Assembly: GCF_937616625.2 (NCBI RefSeq)
Contig: NC_065575.1
Coordinates: 20,600,001 to 20,664,000, forward strand
Origin: Mercurialis annua
Taxonomy: Eukaryota; Streptophyta; Magnoliopsida; Malpighiales; Euphorbiaceae
Length of the DNA stretch: 64,000 nucleotides
Direction of reading: 5' to 3'
The notes under the pieces are model-generated. The model saw only the letters and a list, made by a program, of their open reading frames with translations, searched no databases and was not told the origin of the DNA. Of the stretch, positions 9,438 through 23,268 are shown piece after piece. Within the stretch, counting starts at the first letter, position 1; every line of letters starts with the position of its first letter. The translations under genes and the position numbers were made by a program.

Positions 9438-9835
9438 TGATATTTAATTTATACCAATGGTTTCATTATACTAAAATAGAATTTGTTTCATACAATCATT
9501 TGTCAATACCAATATATCATTTAGTCCTTGGAATATCCTATAAGTCTAACTCAAACCTTATAGTTTATTTCATTTCATGCTAACCAATTCAACTTAGTTA
9601 ATCGACGTACTTTCACTCCAATTTAGTTCTAATATATGTTTTTGTCGTTATACTACCTATTATTCATTTGAAATAGTTATTGCATTAATTAAACCCCCAT
9701 TATTTTCATTTAATTTAATATGAATCATAAGTGTAAATTCTCACATAAATACTATGGAACGACGCTTACACTTGACCATCAAAATGCATGAAATGTATGA
9801 GCATGACTATATGAAATCTAATTGTGGGTGTTACA
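9438..9835 (-). repeat. Element B 3' LTR, first ~398 bp only
   Basis: It begins on the minus strand at 9835 with TGTAACACCCACAATTAG after a polypurine tract. It continues as AT-rich sequence without coding potential to about 9438, where it is cut by the neighbouring element. The inner boundary is clear; the outer boundary is approximate. Confidence 0.65.
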
Positions 9836-9879
9836 ACTCTCCCCACCTTAGAAAATTTCGTCTCGAAATTTAAGAACTT

Positions 9880-11051
9880 ACCACCATCATGAAAATGATT
9901 AGGATATTTCCTTCTCATATGTTCTTCCACCTCCCATGTAGTTTCCTTTGGAGAATGATGACTTCATCTTACTTTAACCATCGGTATCTCTTTATTCCTT
10001 AATTTATTTTCCTCTGTTCCCATTATTTCTACTGGTTCCTCTATGTATACCAATTTCTCTGTGAGTTCTACCTCCGATTCTTGTATTACATGACTAGGAT
10101 CAGATCTATATCTTCGTAACATGGAAACATGAAACACGTCATGAATTTGTGATAACTCTCCCGATAATGCTAGTCGATAAGCCAATGGTCCAATACTCTC
10201 AATGATTTTATACGATCCAATATATCTTGGACTAAGCTTTCCCTGCTTGCCAAATCTCAAAATTCCTTTCCATGGAGATACTTTCAAGAATACTTTCTCA
10301 CCCACTTCATATTCCATTTCCCTACGATGTCTATCCGTGTAACTCTTTTGCCGATCTTGTGATGCTTTCAAACACTGTTTGAATGTTTGTATCTTATCCA
10401 CAATTTCTTGAACTATTTCAGGACCTTCAAGTTGTCGCATTCCTTCAATATCCTAACACGCTGGACTTCGACACTTTCTTCCATACAGTGCTTCATATGG
10501 AGCCATACCTATACTAGAATGAAAAATATTTTTGTAGGCAAATTCCATCAAGGGTAAATGATCATCCCAGTTCCCTTCGAACTCTAGTGCACAAGCTCTC
10601 ATCATGTCTTCCAAAGTCTGAATGGTTCTATCTGATTTCCCATATGTCTGCGGATGAAATGCTGTACTAAAATGTAACTTAGTACCCATAGCATTTTGTA
10701 AACTACTCCAAAAGTGTTAGGTAAACCGCGGATCTCTGTTACATACAATTGAAATAGACACACCGTGCAATCTTACAACCTTTGAAACATACAATGTAGC
10801 CAATTTATCAAGGAAATCAGTTTGTTGAACATGTAATAAATGAGCAGACTTAGTGAGTTTATCAACAATAACCCATATAGAACCATGTTTTCTGAATATA
10901 CGTGGCAATCCAACAAGAAAATCCATAGTTATTTTCTCCCATTTCCACTCTGGTATAGCTAAAGAATGAAGTTTACCTGCATGTGCTTGATGTTCTGCTT
11001 TCACTTGTTGGCATGTTAAGCATTTAGCCAGAAATTCTAACACATCTTTCT

Positions 11052-11067
<16 letters not shown>
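9880..11067 (-). pseudogene. Element B integrase and chromodomain-like tail, broken
   Basis: Fragments in order on the minus strand are 11067-10717 (IN zinc-binding CLTCQQVK, then the first catalytic Asp in ITMDFLVGL), 10689-10453 ([16 protein letters not shown] region through [11 protein letters not shown]) and 10440-9964 (linker, GPY/F-like module, HVSMLRRY). A TGA follows MVKVR at about 9963. The frame then continues as a chromodomain-like segment (TTWEVEEHMRRKYPNHF) to about 9900. In the second catalytic segment SDRG is replaced by CNRD, so the Asp at that place is shifted or lost. Multiple stops make it non-functional. Confidence 0.85.
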
Positions 11068-13330
<2,263 letters not shown>

Positions 13331-14395
13331 TCTGACCCATAGTTTGAGATTCTTCAAGTAAACCTCTCATGAGTGGATAATCTCTAACAATATGGCCAGG
13401 TTGACGACAATTATAACACACAATAGGGTTTCTTCCCAACAATCCCCTGAATGTACTCTAGCACAATTTGCACACACTAGAGTGGATCCTACACTAACTG
13501 ACCTTGTTGGTCGTTGTCTATTATCAAACCCAGTAGATGTATATTCACCTCTGCCAGATGACATTAAGGCTGGCCTACTCGACTGACCTCTTCCCTTTCC
13601 TCTATAGCCAATAGTACTTGAACTTGATCCTCTAAAAGAAAAGGAACTACCATGTCTTGAAGGAGCATTAAAAGTCCCAGTCATTTTCTTCTTTTTAGAC
13701 TCTATCTCACTCCTTTCAACTAGTATTTCTTCAGCCCTCAATGCGGCTTCAATCAATGCACTATAAATAGGAGTCTTAACCGTAATTTTCTCTCGAATAT
13801 CAAGGTTCAAACCCCTTTCAAATTTACTTCTTTTCCTTTACTCAGTAGTTATCTCTTCAGGTGCATACTCTGATAATCTGACAAATTGAAGTTCATATTC
13901 AGCCACTGATAACTCATTCTGCTTCAGTTCCATGAATTCAATTTTTTTTTATCACGATATACTAGTGGCATGTACTTCTCACAAAATTCTTTGAGGAAAT
14001 CATCCCAGGTTAAAATCAATAGCCCACCAATCCAAAGCATCCTTCTAAAATAATGACACTGCATATTTCAGTTTCTGTTGAGGAGCGCATTCAATTTTGT
14101 CTAAAACTCTCTCTGTATTTCTCAACCATTCTTGAGCTTCTACAGGATCTGTAGTACCTCCAAATGTCTTTACCCCTTGTTTTCTAACTCTCTCATAGTT
14201 TTTGTCAATTTTTTGGTGCGGAGGTGCTGCAATTCTTTGCAACATTTCAATAAACTGTCGGAGCAAGGGATTTTCATCTTGCGATGGAGCATTATGCTCA
14301 GACTGTTCCTGTTCATTAAAACATGCATTTCCAGGACCATGCACAGATTGTACAGACATTTCTAGGCCAATGGGATCATCTCCATGCTCATCCAT
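13331..14395 (-). pseudogene. Element B gag, broken
   Basis: It starts with ATG at 14395 on the minus strand, about 100 bases after the PBS. The N-terminal 116 residues are open and include the retrotransposon gag lead-in KTFGGTTDPVEAQEWL. A TAG at about 14047-14045 (CAG in the expected SLFQ context) and frameshifts disrupt the core. 13810-13367 resumes the frame with a Ser/Arg/Gly-rich tail. The zinc knuckle in the next frame reads CYNCRQPGHIVRDYP: the fourth Cys of CX2CX4HX4C is Tyr, so nucleic-acid binding would be impaired. Confidence 0.82.
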
Positions 14396-14493
14396 CCTAT
14401 AGAAGATGTACTACATCAATTAGATGTATATCATGTTATGCATGTTACGCCAATATGCATCACAACTCTATGCCCCTAGGGAATCTAATCCCC

Positions 14494-14505
14494 GCTCTGA
14501 TACCA
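14494..14505 (-). other. Primer-binding site, initiator tRNA-Met type (element B)
   Basis: The minus strand reads TGGTATCAGAGC, complementary to the 3' end of plant initiator tRNA-Met, 5 bases inside the end of the 5' LTR (GGGTGTGACA at 14511). Confidence 0.85.
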
Positions 14506-14510
14506 CTAAA

Positions 14511-14944
14511 TGTCACACCCTCTTAATTAAAATATTATTTACTCATAAAGGTATAACAAACACAAGATAATCCATTTCATACATTTCATATTACGACACA
14601 AAAGTGTTAGCTAAAAACATATCCATATACATTCATACTTTCTCATATAAAAGACTAACTCTTAGTACAAACGTTTCATTTATCTAACTTATTTACATAA
14701 ACACTTAAAAATATGCACGTACAATGAACTCTCTATTGGCCCACCTGAAACCTCAATCAAATGCAAATGTCGACTCAATGCAACTCTTTATATCCTGAAA
14801 AAAATAACGCACAGGGGTGAACTTCAACTCAATAAGTAAATAGATATATGCATACTAATATACACATTCATAAGCATTCCAAGTAACTAATATATACCTC
14901 AAGCGATAATCCATTCAACACAAGCAATAATATATAACTTAGGC
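14511..14944 (-). repeat. Element B 5' LTR, last ~434 bp only
   Basis: It ends on the minus strand with GGGTGTGACA at 14511. It runs up to about 14944, where a different LTR end (GGTCACGATTC...GGGTTATCGCC) abuts. AT-rich, no coding signal. The outer edge is uncertain by about 20 bases. Confidence 0.6.
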
Positions 14945-17726
14945 GATAACCCAATTTCAAGAATCGTGACCGGCGCTACGGTATGGGAATCGTCGTACCA
15001 AAACCCGTAGCAAGTCTTGCAGAAAATAATTAAACATTTATACCTGCAGAAAATTGCTCGGGGCAACCGAGACTCCAACCTAAATCTAGCAATTTATATT
15101 ACAGTTCTAATATAAATAACTTAAATATCTGAAATGCTAAACAACATGCCTTATATATAAAAATAATGTAATCCAGAGTAAACATGCCAATAATAAATAA
15201 TCGATCAAATCGATAATCTCAAAGTGAAATAACAAATGTAATACATAAACTAGTTCTACTGCGGTCAAAGAGTTTGAAAACAGTAACTAGTTTAAATAAC
15301 ATAAAATCTCTGAGGAAATCAAAAGAATCGGAGTGGACAAGGTTTCAAATCATAAACCTGGAAAATTTGGGGAAAACAACGGGGTCAAATATACTGAGAT
15401 GAGTTCGCAATAGTATTTACATTTATTAAGTTTCAAACCCTTAAATCAAAACATTTTATACTAATATAATATAATTATGTAAAACAGTATTGAAATGATC
15501 CCAGCGTAAGTATGACATAGCATACTGATAAACCCAGAGTGGACGGGAACATATCCTCGTCATATATATACCAGCGTAAGTAAGACATTAGTCTGCCGAT
15601 CCCAGAGTACTCACCGGTGCACACAGTCTCGATACAAGCCTATCGAGTAGCTCGTTTCAATCCAGATCCATAATCGCTTAAAACAATTCAAAAGCATTTA
15701 TAATATTAAAATATGATGTCGTACTTAATAAAGGGTAAATAGCACTACAAACTCACTGCTTGCTTATCCACGTGAAACTTTGACAAGCAGCTAACCCTGG
15801 TTCGACTCCGTAGCGCGAATAGTCGAAGAGTCTAAAAATAAATCATAACTTAAAATCACTCCAACCCCTAACTCTAAGAAAACTAGACACCACGTAGGAA
15901 TAGCACAAATAAATAAGCCAGATAAAATCACAGAGAAACACAAGTCTTAAATAAATTGCAATGCCGCAAATAATTCAAGACTATTGAGTTCACACTTAAA
16001 ATCCAATCCGAAATATTATTAAAATAATATTTAAATGATAACTTAAAATAAATTCCTCAAATAGTGAGTTAGCCGATTTTCTTAAAACTACCAAGCTAAT
16101 CCCACGTATCGGACGACCCAAGTCTAACCCGACCCAGCCATTAATCCATAATTATAAACCATAATTATAATTATAATTTGATAAAAATATTAATCAAATA
16201 TCAAAATGGAACTCAATAGCTTTAAACCCAAGTAACCAATATCTAAAATTAATTACTTAATCAAAATAATTTAAGAAAATAATTTACAGGCAAAAATGTA
16301 AATTAACCAAATTGGCACACAAAACCAATAATTTAAAATTGACAATTACCCAAGTAATTATTTGTTTAAAAGATTATAATAGAAATTATCATTTTCAAAA
16401 TAAAATAATCAAGACAATCAAATTTAAAATCGACACTAATATATTTTTTAAATTTAAATAATGTTATCGATTAGAATTTTCGAAATGAAAACAATAATTT
16501 AAAGTACGAGTTCAAAATCGGTATTAAACTAATATTATAAACTTTAATTAATATAAACAAAATATCATTTGAAATCAGATTATATTTACCCAAACAAAGC
16601 CCATAGAATAACATATTGCAATTTCCAATTAAAACATAATCAAGTGGCCGAAGCCAATCATTAAGTCCAAACATAAATTAATCCCCGTCATAACCAAATC
16701 ATAAGTCATCTTCTCCATAATCAACTTTAACAGTTATAAAACCCATTAATTTACAGTAAACAATTCCTCATGAAAACAATCAACACTTAGGCACAAACAC
16801 TCAACAATCAAAACCCTTAAAATCAATAGTAAACGAAACAAAAGATTGGCAGAGACAAACTCAAGAACACACGCAGCCGAGAGACGATGGAAACAATGAA
16901 CCGAAACGTAACATCAAGAGATTTAAGGCAAGCAACGCAATTCAATTATAAACAAATAATAACTCATGAGATTTTTACCTAGGAATCACACAAAAACATA
17001 ATCAAGAGATAATAAAAAAAATATTATGCCGTAACAATATCATGATGGACAAGGTTAAGTAAACTAAAAAACGGTAAACCGATGGCACGTATAACAGATA
17101 TAATAACATGCCGTTTCTAATTCTGATGCGTAGAGATTGAAGAGGATTGAGTCTACAATCGCTGGGACGAAACAGAACTGAAAATTACGCTAAAACAAAA
17201 GAGAACGATCCAAATTACGGAGGTGTTGTTTATAAGCTCAAAACAGAAATTTAAGGACAAAAACTTACCAAAAACACAAGCACTTGAAAGATGAATTGCA
17301 CAAAGGATCTCAGAGGAAGAGGGCGGCTAGGGTTTGGGTTTATGAATGGAAAATAATTAGGGTTGAAAGAATTGTTTAAAATAACCTAAATATAAGGAAT
17401 GGATAAGGAATGAAATTGGCTGCAATTACGCTACTACTGCTCTCTCAAATTGAGTAACAAACATGGAGTAAAAAGAAAAGGAAATGGGCTAAGCATAATT
17501 TGGCTATAAGAAATTGAATGGGCCATTAAATAAAACGTGAACAAAAAAAAAAGATGCATGGTTTATTTTGCATGAAATAATAAATTTATCTTTTTTTTCT
17601 TTTTTTTTAAATAAACAATAAAAATGTTTAATATATTTAATTTAATAATAATAGTAATAAATAACCTAAAGTTCGACGGAATGCACTAATTTAAAATAAA
17701 AATTTAAAAATAATTTAAAAATAACA
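14945..17726 (-). mobile_element. Long LTR (LTR 4), minus strand, no coding internal region found
   Basis: The minus-strand end carries the shared block GCTACGGGTTTTGG...GCGCCGGTCACGATTC also found at 39240-39290, and the start is probably TGTTATTTTTAAA at 17726 after a GTTGGGGAGAA polypurine-like tract. Within it, all on the minus strand: TATA box TATATTTA (17394-17387), telo-box AAACCCTAG (about 17330), donor TTTTTG/GTAAGT (GT 17268-17267), hairpin CTCGATA/TATCGAG (about 15628-15647) and acceptor TTTTCCAG/G (AG 15359-15358). It belongs with the solo LTR at 39218 by leader and end similarity. Confidence 0.72.
15358..17268 (-). other. Predicted LTR leader intron (LTR 4)
   Basis: Minus-strand donor TTGG/TAAGTTTTT has GT at 17268-17267. 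The acceptor tract GTTTTCCCCAAATTTTCCAG/G has AG at 15359-15358, and TTGAC is at 15386-15382 in the branch-site position. Length 1911 bp, close to the 1930 bp of the related solo LTR. Confidence 0.5.
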
Positions 17727-19222
17727 AATTCTCCCCAACTTTTAAAAACATTCGTCCTCGAATTTACCACAAACCAAAGTAAAATAAAATCAATTTTAGC
17801 CAGCATAAAGTCACATGCAACTCAAAAATACGAAGAAACACATTCTCAACAGAACAAAAGAAAACAACAACGCATAACAATTCTGATTTCGAAAATCGCT
17901 CAACGACCGAGTGACGAACCAAACAGAAACCAATCAAAACCGCATAAACAACCTATGCAAAACATAACCTCCATCTCAACCGATTAAACAAACTCTCACC
18001 AGAAGATAATCCTCTCACAATGAAGATTGAGGAGAGTTAAAGCGAAACGAAACATAACCAATACAACCTCAAATTTAAAACTGATTTGAAAAATAGAAAG
18101 ATCACCACACGCATACGCGGAAAATTTTGACTTCAACAATCTGGTACCTCAAACGACTCTCTAAACACCACGTGTGAACGAATTAAAAATTTATTTTCCA
18201 ACCGGGAATAACCAACACACTACGAGAATTTTTTTTAAAAAGTAACGGCTCAAGTCTTAAAGACTACCAAAGTAACACTACAAGTGTAGGGACAATCCCA
18301 AGATTCAAATCGTAATCTTATTAAGCTAAACTTCAATGCTACAAACCGAAAACCAACAAACACTCTCCATTGAAAATAATCTTACATTTCTTAACGCCTA
18401 TACACTATATAACCAATAGCGGTCACAACACCAATTACCTCATATGAGAAGACTTAACAACAAATCAAAATGTCATCCTGATCAAATATGTTCTCATAAA
18501 ATAACAGCTGAAAACCAAAACATAACTAAAATCGTCTCAGTTCAACCAACTAAGATCAGCTCGACAATACCATCAACTTCACGAACCAAGACTTAAGAAA
18601 ACACATAAATTTCTTAGGACAACATAACTCAAACTTTAAACAACAAAATTTTCATCCTAATTTTTTTTTCTCAAATTTTTTTAGCAATCACTATAACCTC
18701 GAATCCTATAAAAGTTCGATTAGATCATATCGCAATCCATCAGTTTATTGGTTATGCTAAAAAAATTATAGAAAAACGCCTTCTGCAAACATAAAATATA
18801 TAATAACACCATTCGCTTTTAATTTGAAATTACTAGCATCTCAAGTTTAATTTCATTTTTAATCGAAAATAATTAACCGCTGAAAAATCCTTTTGTTCAT
18901 AAACGTATCAACATAATAAAATACTCTCAATTTGAAATTATAACCAAATCTTACTTTCAAATAATTTCATAATTTTAAAAAACTGTTCATTTAAAACAAT
19001 TTAAAATTTGCTTTTAAATCAAAACTGATAAAGTTTCATCACTTCTCAAAAAAGTTAAAATTTCACAAATAAGAATTCCTTTATTTACGAAAAATTTCTA
19101 TACCGGTATCAAAACTCTTAAAACAGAAATCGAATCTGTAAAAACAAAATTTCTTTTAAATCTTTAAGTGTAAATAAACACGCATAGCATAACCAATTTC
19201 CTTAAATCAAATGTTTAGGATG
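17727..19222 (-). other. Non-coding, probably internal 3' region of the LTR 4 element
   Basis: The first 60 bases contain the polypurine-like tract and the minus-strand word ATTCGAGGACGAAT, which in the element at 53878 sits just before the polypurine tract (61187-61199). This argues that the stretch is the 3' end of an internal region. The remaining 1.4 kb is AT-rich and has no open frame of note and no pol motif that I can recognise. It gives way to satellite at about 19223. Confidence 0.5.
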
Positions 19223-21282
19223 AAACAAAACGCTACGAAACAAATCCAAACGTTTACAAACATAACGAAACAAAACCAAATGTTTCACCTTTTTAGCGAT
19301 TTAAGCTGAACGTTTACAAACGTTACGAAACAAAACCAAACGATTCACCTTCTTAGCGATATAAGCCCAACGTTTACAAACGTTACAAAACAAACCAAAC
19401 GTTTAAAACGTTACGAAAAAAATCCAAACGTAACGTTTCACCTTTTTAGCAATTTAAACCAAACGTTTACAAAAGTTACGAAACAAAACCAAGCGTTTCA
19501 CCTTTTTAGCGATTTAAGCCAAACGTTTACAAACGTTACGAAAAAAATCCAAAGTTTCACCTTTTTAGCGATTTAAACCAAACGTTTAAAACGTTATGAA
19601 ACAAATCCAAATGGTTCACCTTCTTAGCGATTTAAGCCAAACGTTTACAAATTTTACGAAACAAATCCAAACCTTTCCCCTTTTTAGCGATTTAAGCGAA
19701 ACGTTTACAAACATTTCGAAACAAATCCAAACATTTCTCCTTTTTAGCGTCATAAGCCAAACGTTTACAAACATTACGAAACAAAACCAAACATTTACCC
19801 TTTTTAGCGATATAAGCCAAATGTTTATATAGGTTGTGAAACAAAACTAAATGTTTCCCCTTTTTAGCGATTTAAGCCAAATGGTTACAAACGTTACGAA
19901 ACAAAACCAAACGTTTCCCCTTTTTGGCGAAATAAGCCAAACATTTACAAACGTTACGAAACAAATCCAAACGTTTCACCTTTTTTGCGATTTAAGCCAA
20001 ACGTTTAAAAATGTTACGAAACAAATCCAAACATTTTACCTTTTTGGCGATTTAAGCCAAACGTTTACAAACGTCACGAAACAAACCCAAACGTTTCACC
20101 TTTTAAACGTTTACAAACGTTACGAAACAAAAATAAACGTCTCACCTTTTTAGAGATCTAAGCCAAACGTTTATAAACGTAACGAAAAAAAAGTAAACGT
20201 TTAAAACGTTACGAAACAAATCCAAACGTTTCACATTGTAAACAATTTAAGCCAAGCGTTTACAAACGTTACGAAACAAAACTAAACGTTTCCCCTTTTT
20301 ACCGATTTAAGCCAAACGTTTACAAACGTTATAAAAGAAAATCAAACGTTAAAAACGTTACAAACAAATCCAAACGTTTCACATTTTTTGCGATATAAGA
20401 CAAACGTTTACAAACGTTACGAAACAAAGCCAAACGATTACAAACGCTCCGAAACAAAACCAAACGTTTCACCTTCTTAGCGATTTAAGCAAACCGTTTA
20501 CAAACGTTACGAAACAAATCCAAATGTTTCCATATTTAAGCGATTTAAGCCAAATGTTACGAAAGAAATCCGGACGTTTCCCCTTTTTAGAAATTTAAGC
20601 CAAACGTTTACAAACGTTACAAAACAAATCCAATCATTTCCCCTTTTTAACGATTTAATCCAAACCTTTACAAACGCTACGAAACAAATCTAAACGTTTC
20701 ACCTTTTAAGCGATTTAAGCCAAACGTTTACAAACTTAAGAAACAAATCCAAACGTTTCACCTTTTTAGTCATTTAAGCCAAACAGTTACCAAGGTTACA
20801 AAACAAATCCAAACATGTCACCTTTTTAACAATTTAAGCCAAACGTTTACAAACGTTACAAAACAAATCCAAATGTTTGACCTTTTAACGATTTAAGCCA
20901 AACATTTATAAAGGTTGTGAAACAAAACAAAACGTTTCCCTTTTTAGCGATTTAAGCCAAATGTTTACAAACTTTACCAAATAAATTTAAACATTTCACC
21001 TTTTTAGCGATTTAAGCCAAACGTTTACAAACGCTACGAAACAAATACAAATGTTTCCCCTTTTTAGCGATTTAAGCCAAACGTTTACAATCGTTTCAAA
21101 AAAAAATCCAAACGTTTCACCTTTTTAGCCATTTAAGCCAAACGTTTACAAAGGTTACGAAACAAACCCAAATGTTTACAAACGTTACGAAATAAATCGA
21201 AATGTTTCCAAACGTTACGAAACAAATCCAAATGTTTCACCTTTTTAGCGATTTAAGCCAAACGTTTACAACCCTTACGAAA
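19223..21282 (+). repeat. 60-bp satellite array, plus orientation
   Basis: About 34 monomers. Several monomers contain partial units joined as AAACGTTTAAAACGTTACG. The array flips to minus orientation near 21283 (CTTACGAAAGATTTATTTC). Confidence 0.95.
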
Positions 21283-22055
21283 GATTTATTTCATAATGTT
21301 TATAAAATGTTGGATTTGTTTCGTAACATATTAAACGTTTAGCTTTAATTTACACGTTTAGCTTACATTTCTAAAAAGGAGAAACGTTTGGATTTGTTTC
21401 GTTACGTTTTTAAACGTTTGGCATAAATCGCTAAAATGGTGAAACATTTGGATTTGCTTCGTTACGTTTGTAATCGTTTAGATTTGTTTCGTAATGTTTG
21501 AAAAAATGTGAAACGTTTGGATTTATTTCGTAACGTTTGTAAACGTTTTGCTTAAATCGCTTAAAAGGTGAAACGTTTGGATTTGTTTCGTATCGTTTGT
21601 AAACGTTTGGCTTAAATCGCTAAAAAGGGGAAGCGTTTGAATTTGTTTCGCAACGTTTGAAACATTTGGCTTAAATTGCTAAAAAGGTGAAACGTTTGGA
21701 TTTGTTTCGTAACGTTTGTAAACGTTTAGCATAAATCGCTAAAATGGCGAAACGTTTTGATTTGTTTCGTTACGTTTTTAAACGTTTGGATTTGTTTCGT
21801 AAAGTTTGTACAAATTTGAAACGATTGGATTTGTTTAGTAACGTTAGTAAATGTTTGGTTTAAATTGCTAAATAGTTGAAACGCTTGGATTTTTTTCGTA
21901 ACGTTTATGAACGTTGGGCTTAAATCGCTAAAAAGATGAAACGTTTGGATTTGTTTCGTAACGTTTGGCTTAAATCACTAAAAAGATCAAACGTTACAAA
22001 CGTTACGAAAAACAATACAGACATTTGGATTTGTTTCGTGACATTTGTAAACGTT
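21283..22055 (-). repeat. 60-bp satellite array, minus orientation
   Basis: Monomers in inverse orientation, with a short plus-oriented island at about 21990-22015. From about 21500 the block matches 49946-50462 monomer for monomer, including the rare words TTTATGAACGTT and AACGTTAGTAAA. Confidence 0.93.
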
Positions 22056-22428
22056 CTAATGAATTTAGGTTCAAGAACCGCCTAAATCGTACACCTCCAA
22101 CTTTAATAGAATTACGAAACTACCATTACACCACTTTGCGCTCCCTTTTCTCCATGGACTCAAGATCCGTCTCTGCAATCACATTTTTAAATATCATTAA
22201 TTATCACTTGTTTATTCGAGAGCGTATATCACACGTATATTTAGGTGTTGGAAAATAGTTTTGGGATTACTAAACAGAAAGACTCAAATTTTTCTAATAC
22301 GTTATTATCTTTTAAATTCTAAGTAGTGTTTAAATTAATACTTTTGTAAAAGATGAGATATTATTTTTGTAAATAGCCCGTTTAATCGGGTACTTTTGTA
22401 ACCACTCAATGTTTTTAGAATATTTTAA
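22056..22428. repeat. Non-satellite spacer, copy 1 of 2
   Basis: About 373 bp without satellite similarity, containing TTTAGGTTCAAGAACCGCCTAAATCG (9-bp arms TTTAGGTTC/GAACCGCCTAAA imperfect), CTCCATGGACTCAAGATCCG and TAGCCCGTTTAATCGGG. It recurs at 50463-50833 with small differences. A 77-codon frame here begins in satellite; in copy 2 the frame has a CGA-to-TGA stop, so coding is unlikely. I do not recognise the origin. Confidence 0.85.
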
Positions 22429-23268
22429 AATATTTGGATTTGTTTTGTAACGTTTGTAAACTTTTGGCTTAAATCGCTAAAAGGGTGAAACGTCCAGTTT
22501 TATTTCGTAACGTATGTAAATGTCTGGCTTAAATCGCTAAAAAGTTGAAACGCTTGGATTTGTTTCGTAATGTTTGTAAACATTTGGCTTAGATTGCTAA
22601 AAAGGTGAAACGCTTGGATTTGTTTCGTAACATTCGCAAAAAAGGTGAAACGTTTGTTTTGTTTCGTAACGTTTGTAAACGTTTGGCTTAAATTGCAAGA
22701 AAGGTGACACGTTTGGATTTGTTTCGTAACCTTTGTAAACATTTGGCTTAAATCAATAAAAAGGTGAAACGTTTGGATTTGTTTCGTAATGTTTGTAAAC
22801 TTTGGGCTTATATCGCTAAAAAGGTGAGACGTTTGGATTTGTTTTGTAACGTTTGTAAACGTTTGGCTTAAATCGCTGAAAAGGTGAAACATTTGGATTT
22901 GTTTCGTAACGTTTGTAAACGTTTGCCTTAAAATGGTAAAAGGTGAAACAATTGGTTTTGTTTAGTAACGTTTGTAAACGTTGGGCTTAAATTGCTAAAA
23001 AGGTGAAACGCTTGGATTTGTTTCATAACGTTTGTAAACGTTTCACTTAAAGTGTGAAAATGGGGAAACGTTTGGATTTGTTTCATAACGTTTGTATACG
23101 TTTGGATTTGTTTTGTAACGTTTGCAAACGATTGGTTTTTTTTCGTAACGTTTATAAACATTTGGCTTCAATCACTAAAAAGGTGAAAAGTTTGGATTTT
23201 TTTCGTAACGTTTGTAAATGTTTGGCTTAAATTTCTAAAAAGGCGAAACGCTTGGATTTGTTTGTTAA
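22429..23268 (-). repeat. 60-bp satellite array, minus orientation
   Basis: It matches 50834-52014 in variant order, including a truncated monomer GTAACATTCGCAAAAAAGGTG at about 22627 that corresponds to GTAACGTTCGCTAAAAAGGTG at 51032 and 51375. Confidence 0.93.

Noticed and set aside
22025..22258. 77-codon frame across the satellite/spacer boundary
   Set aside because: The start codon is in satellite, and the duplicate at 50463-50833 has a stop in the same frame.
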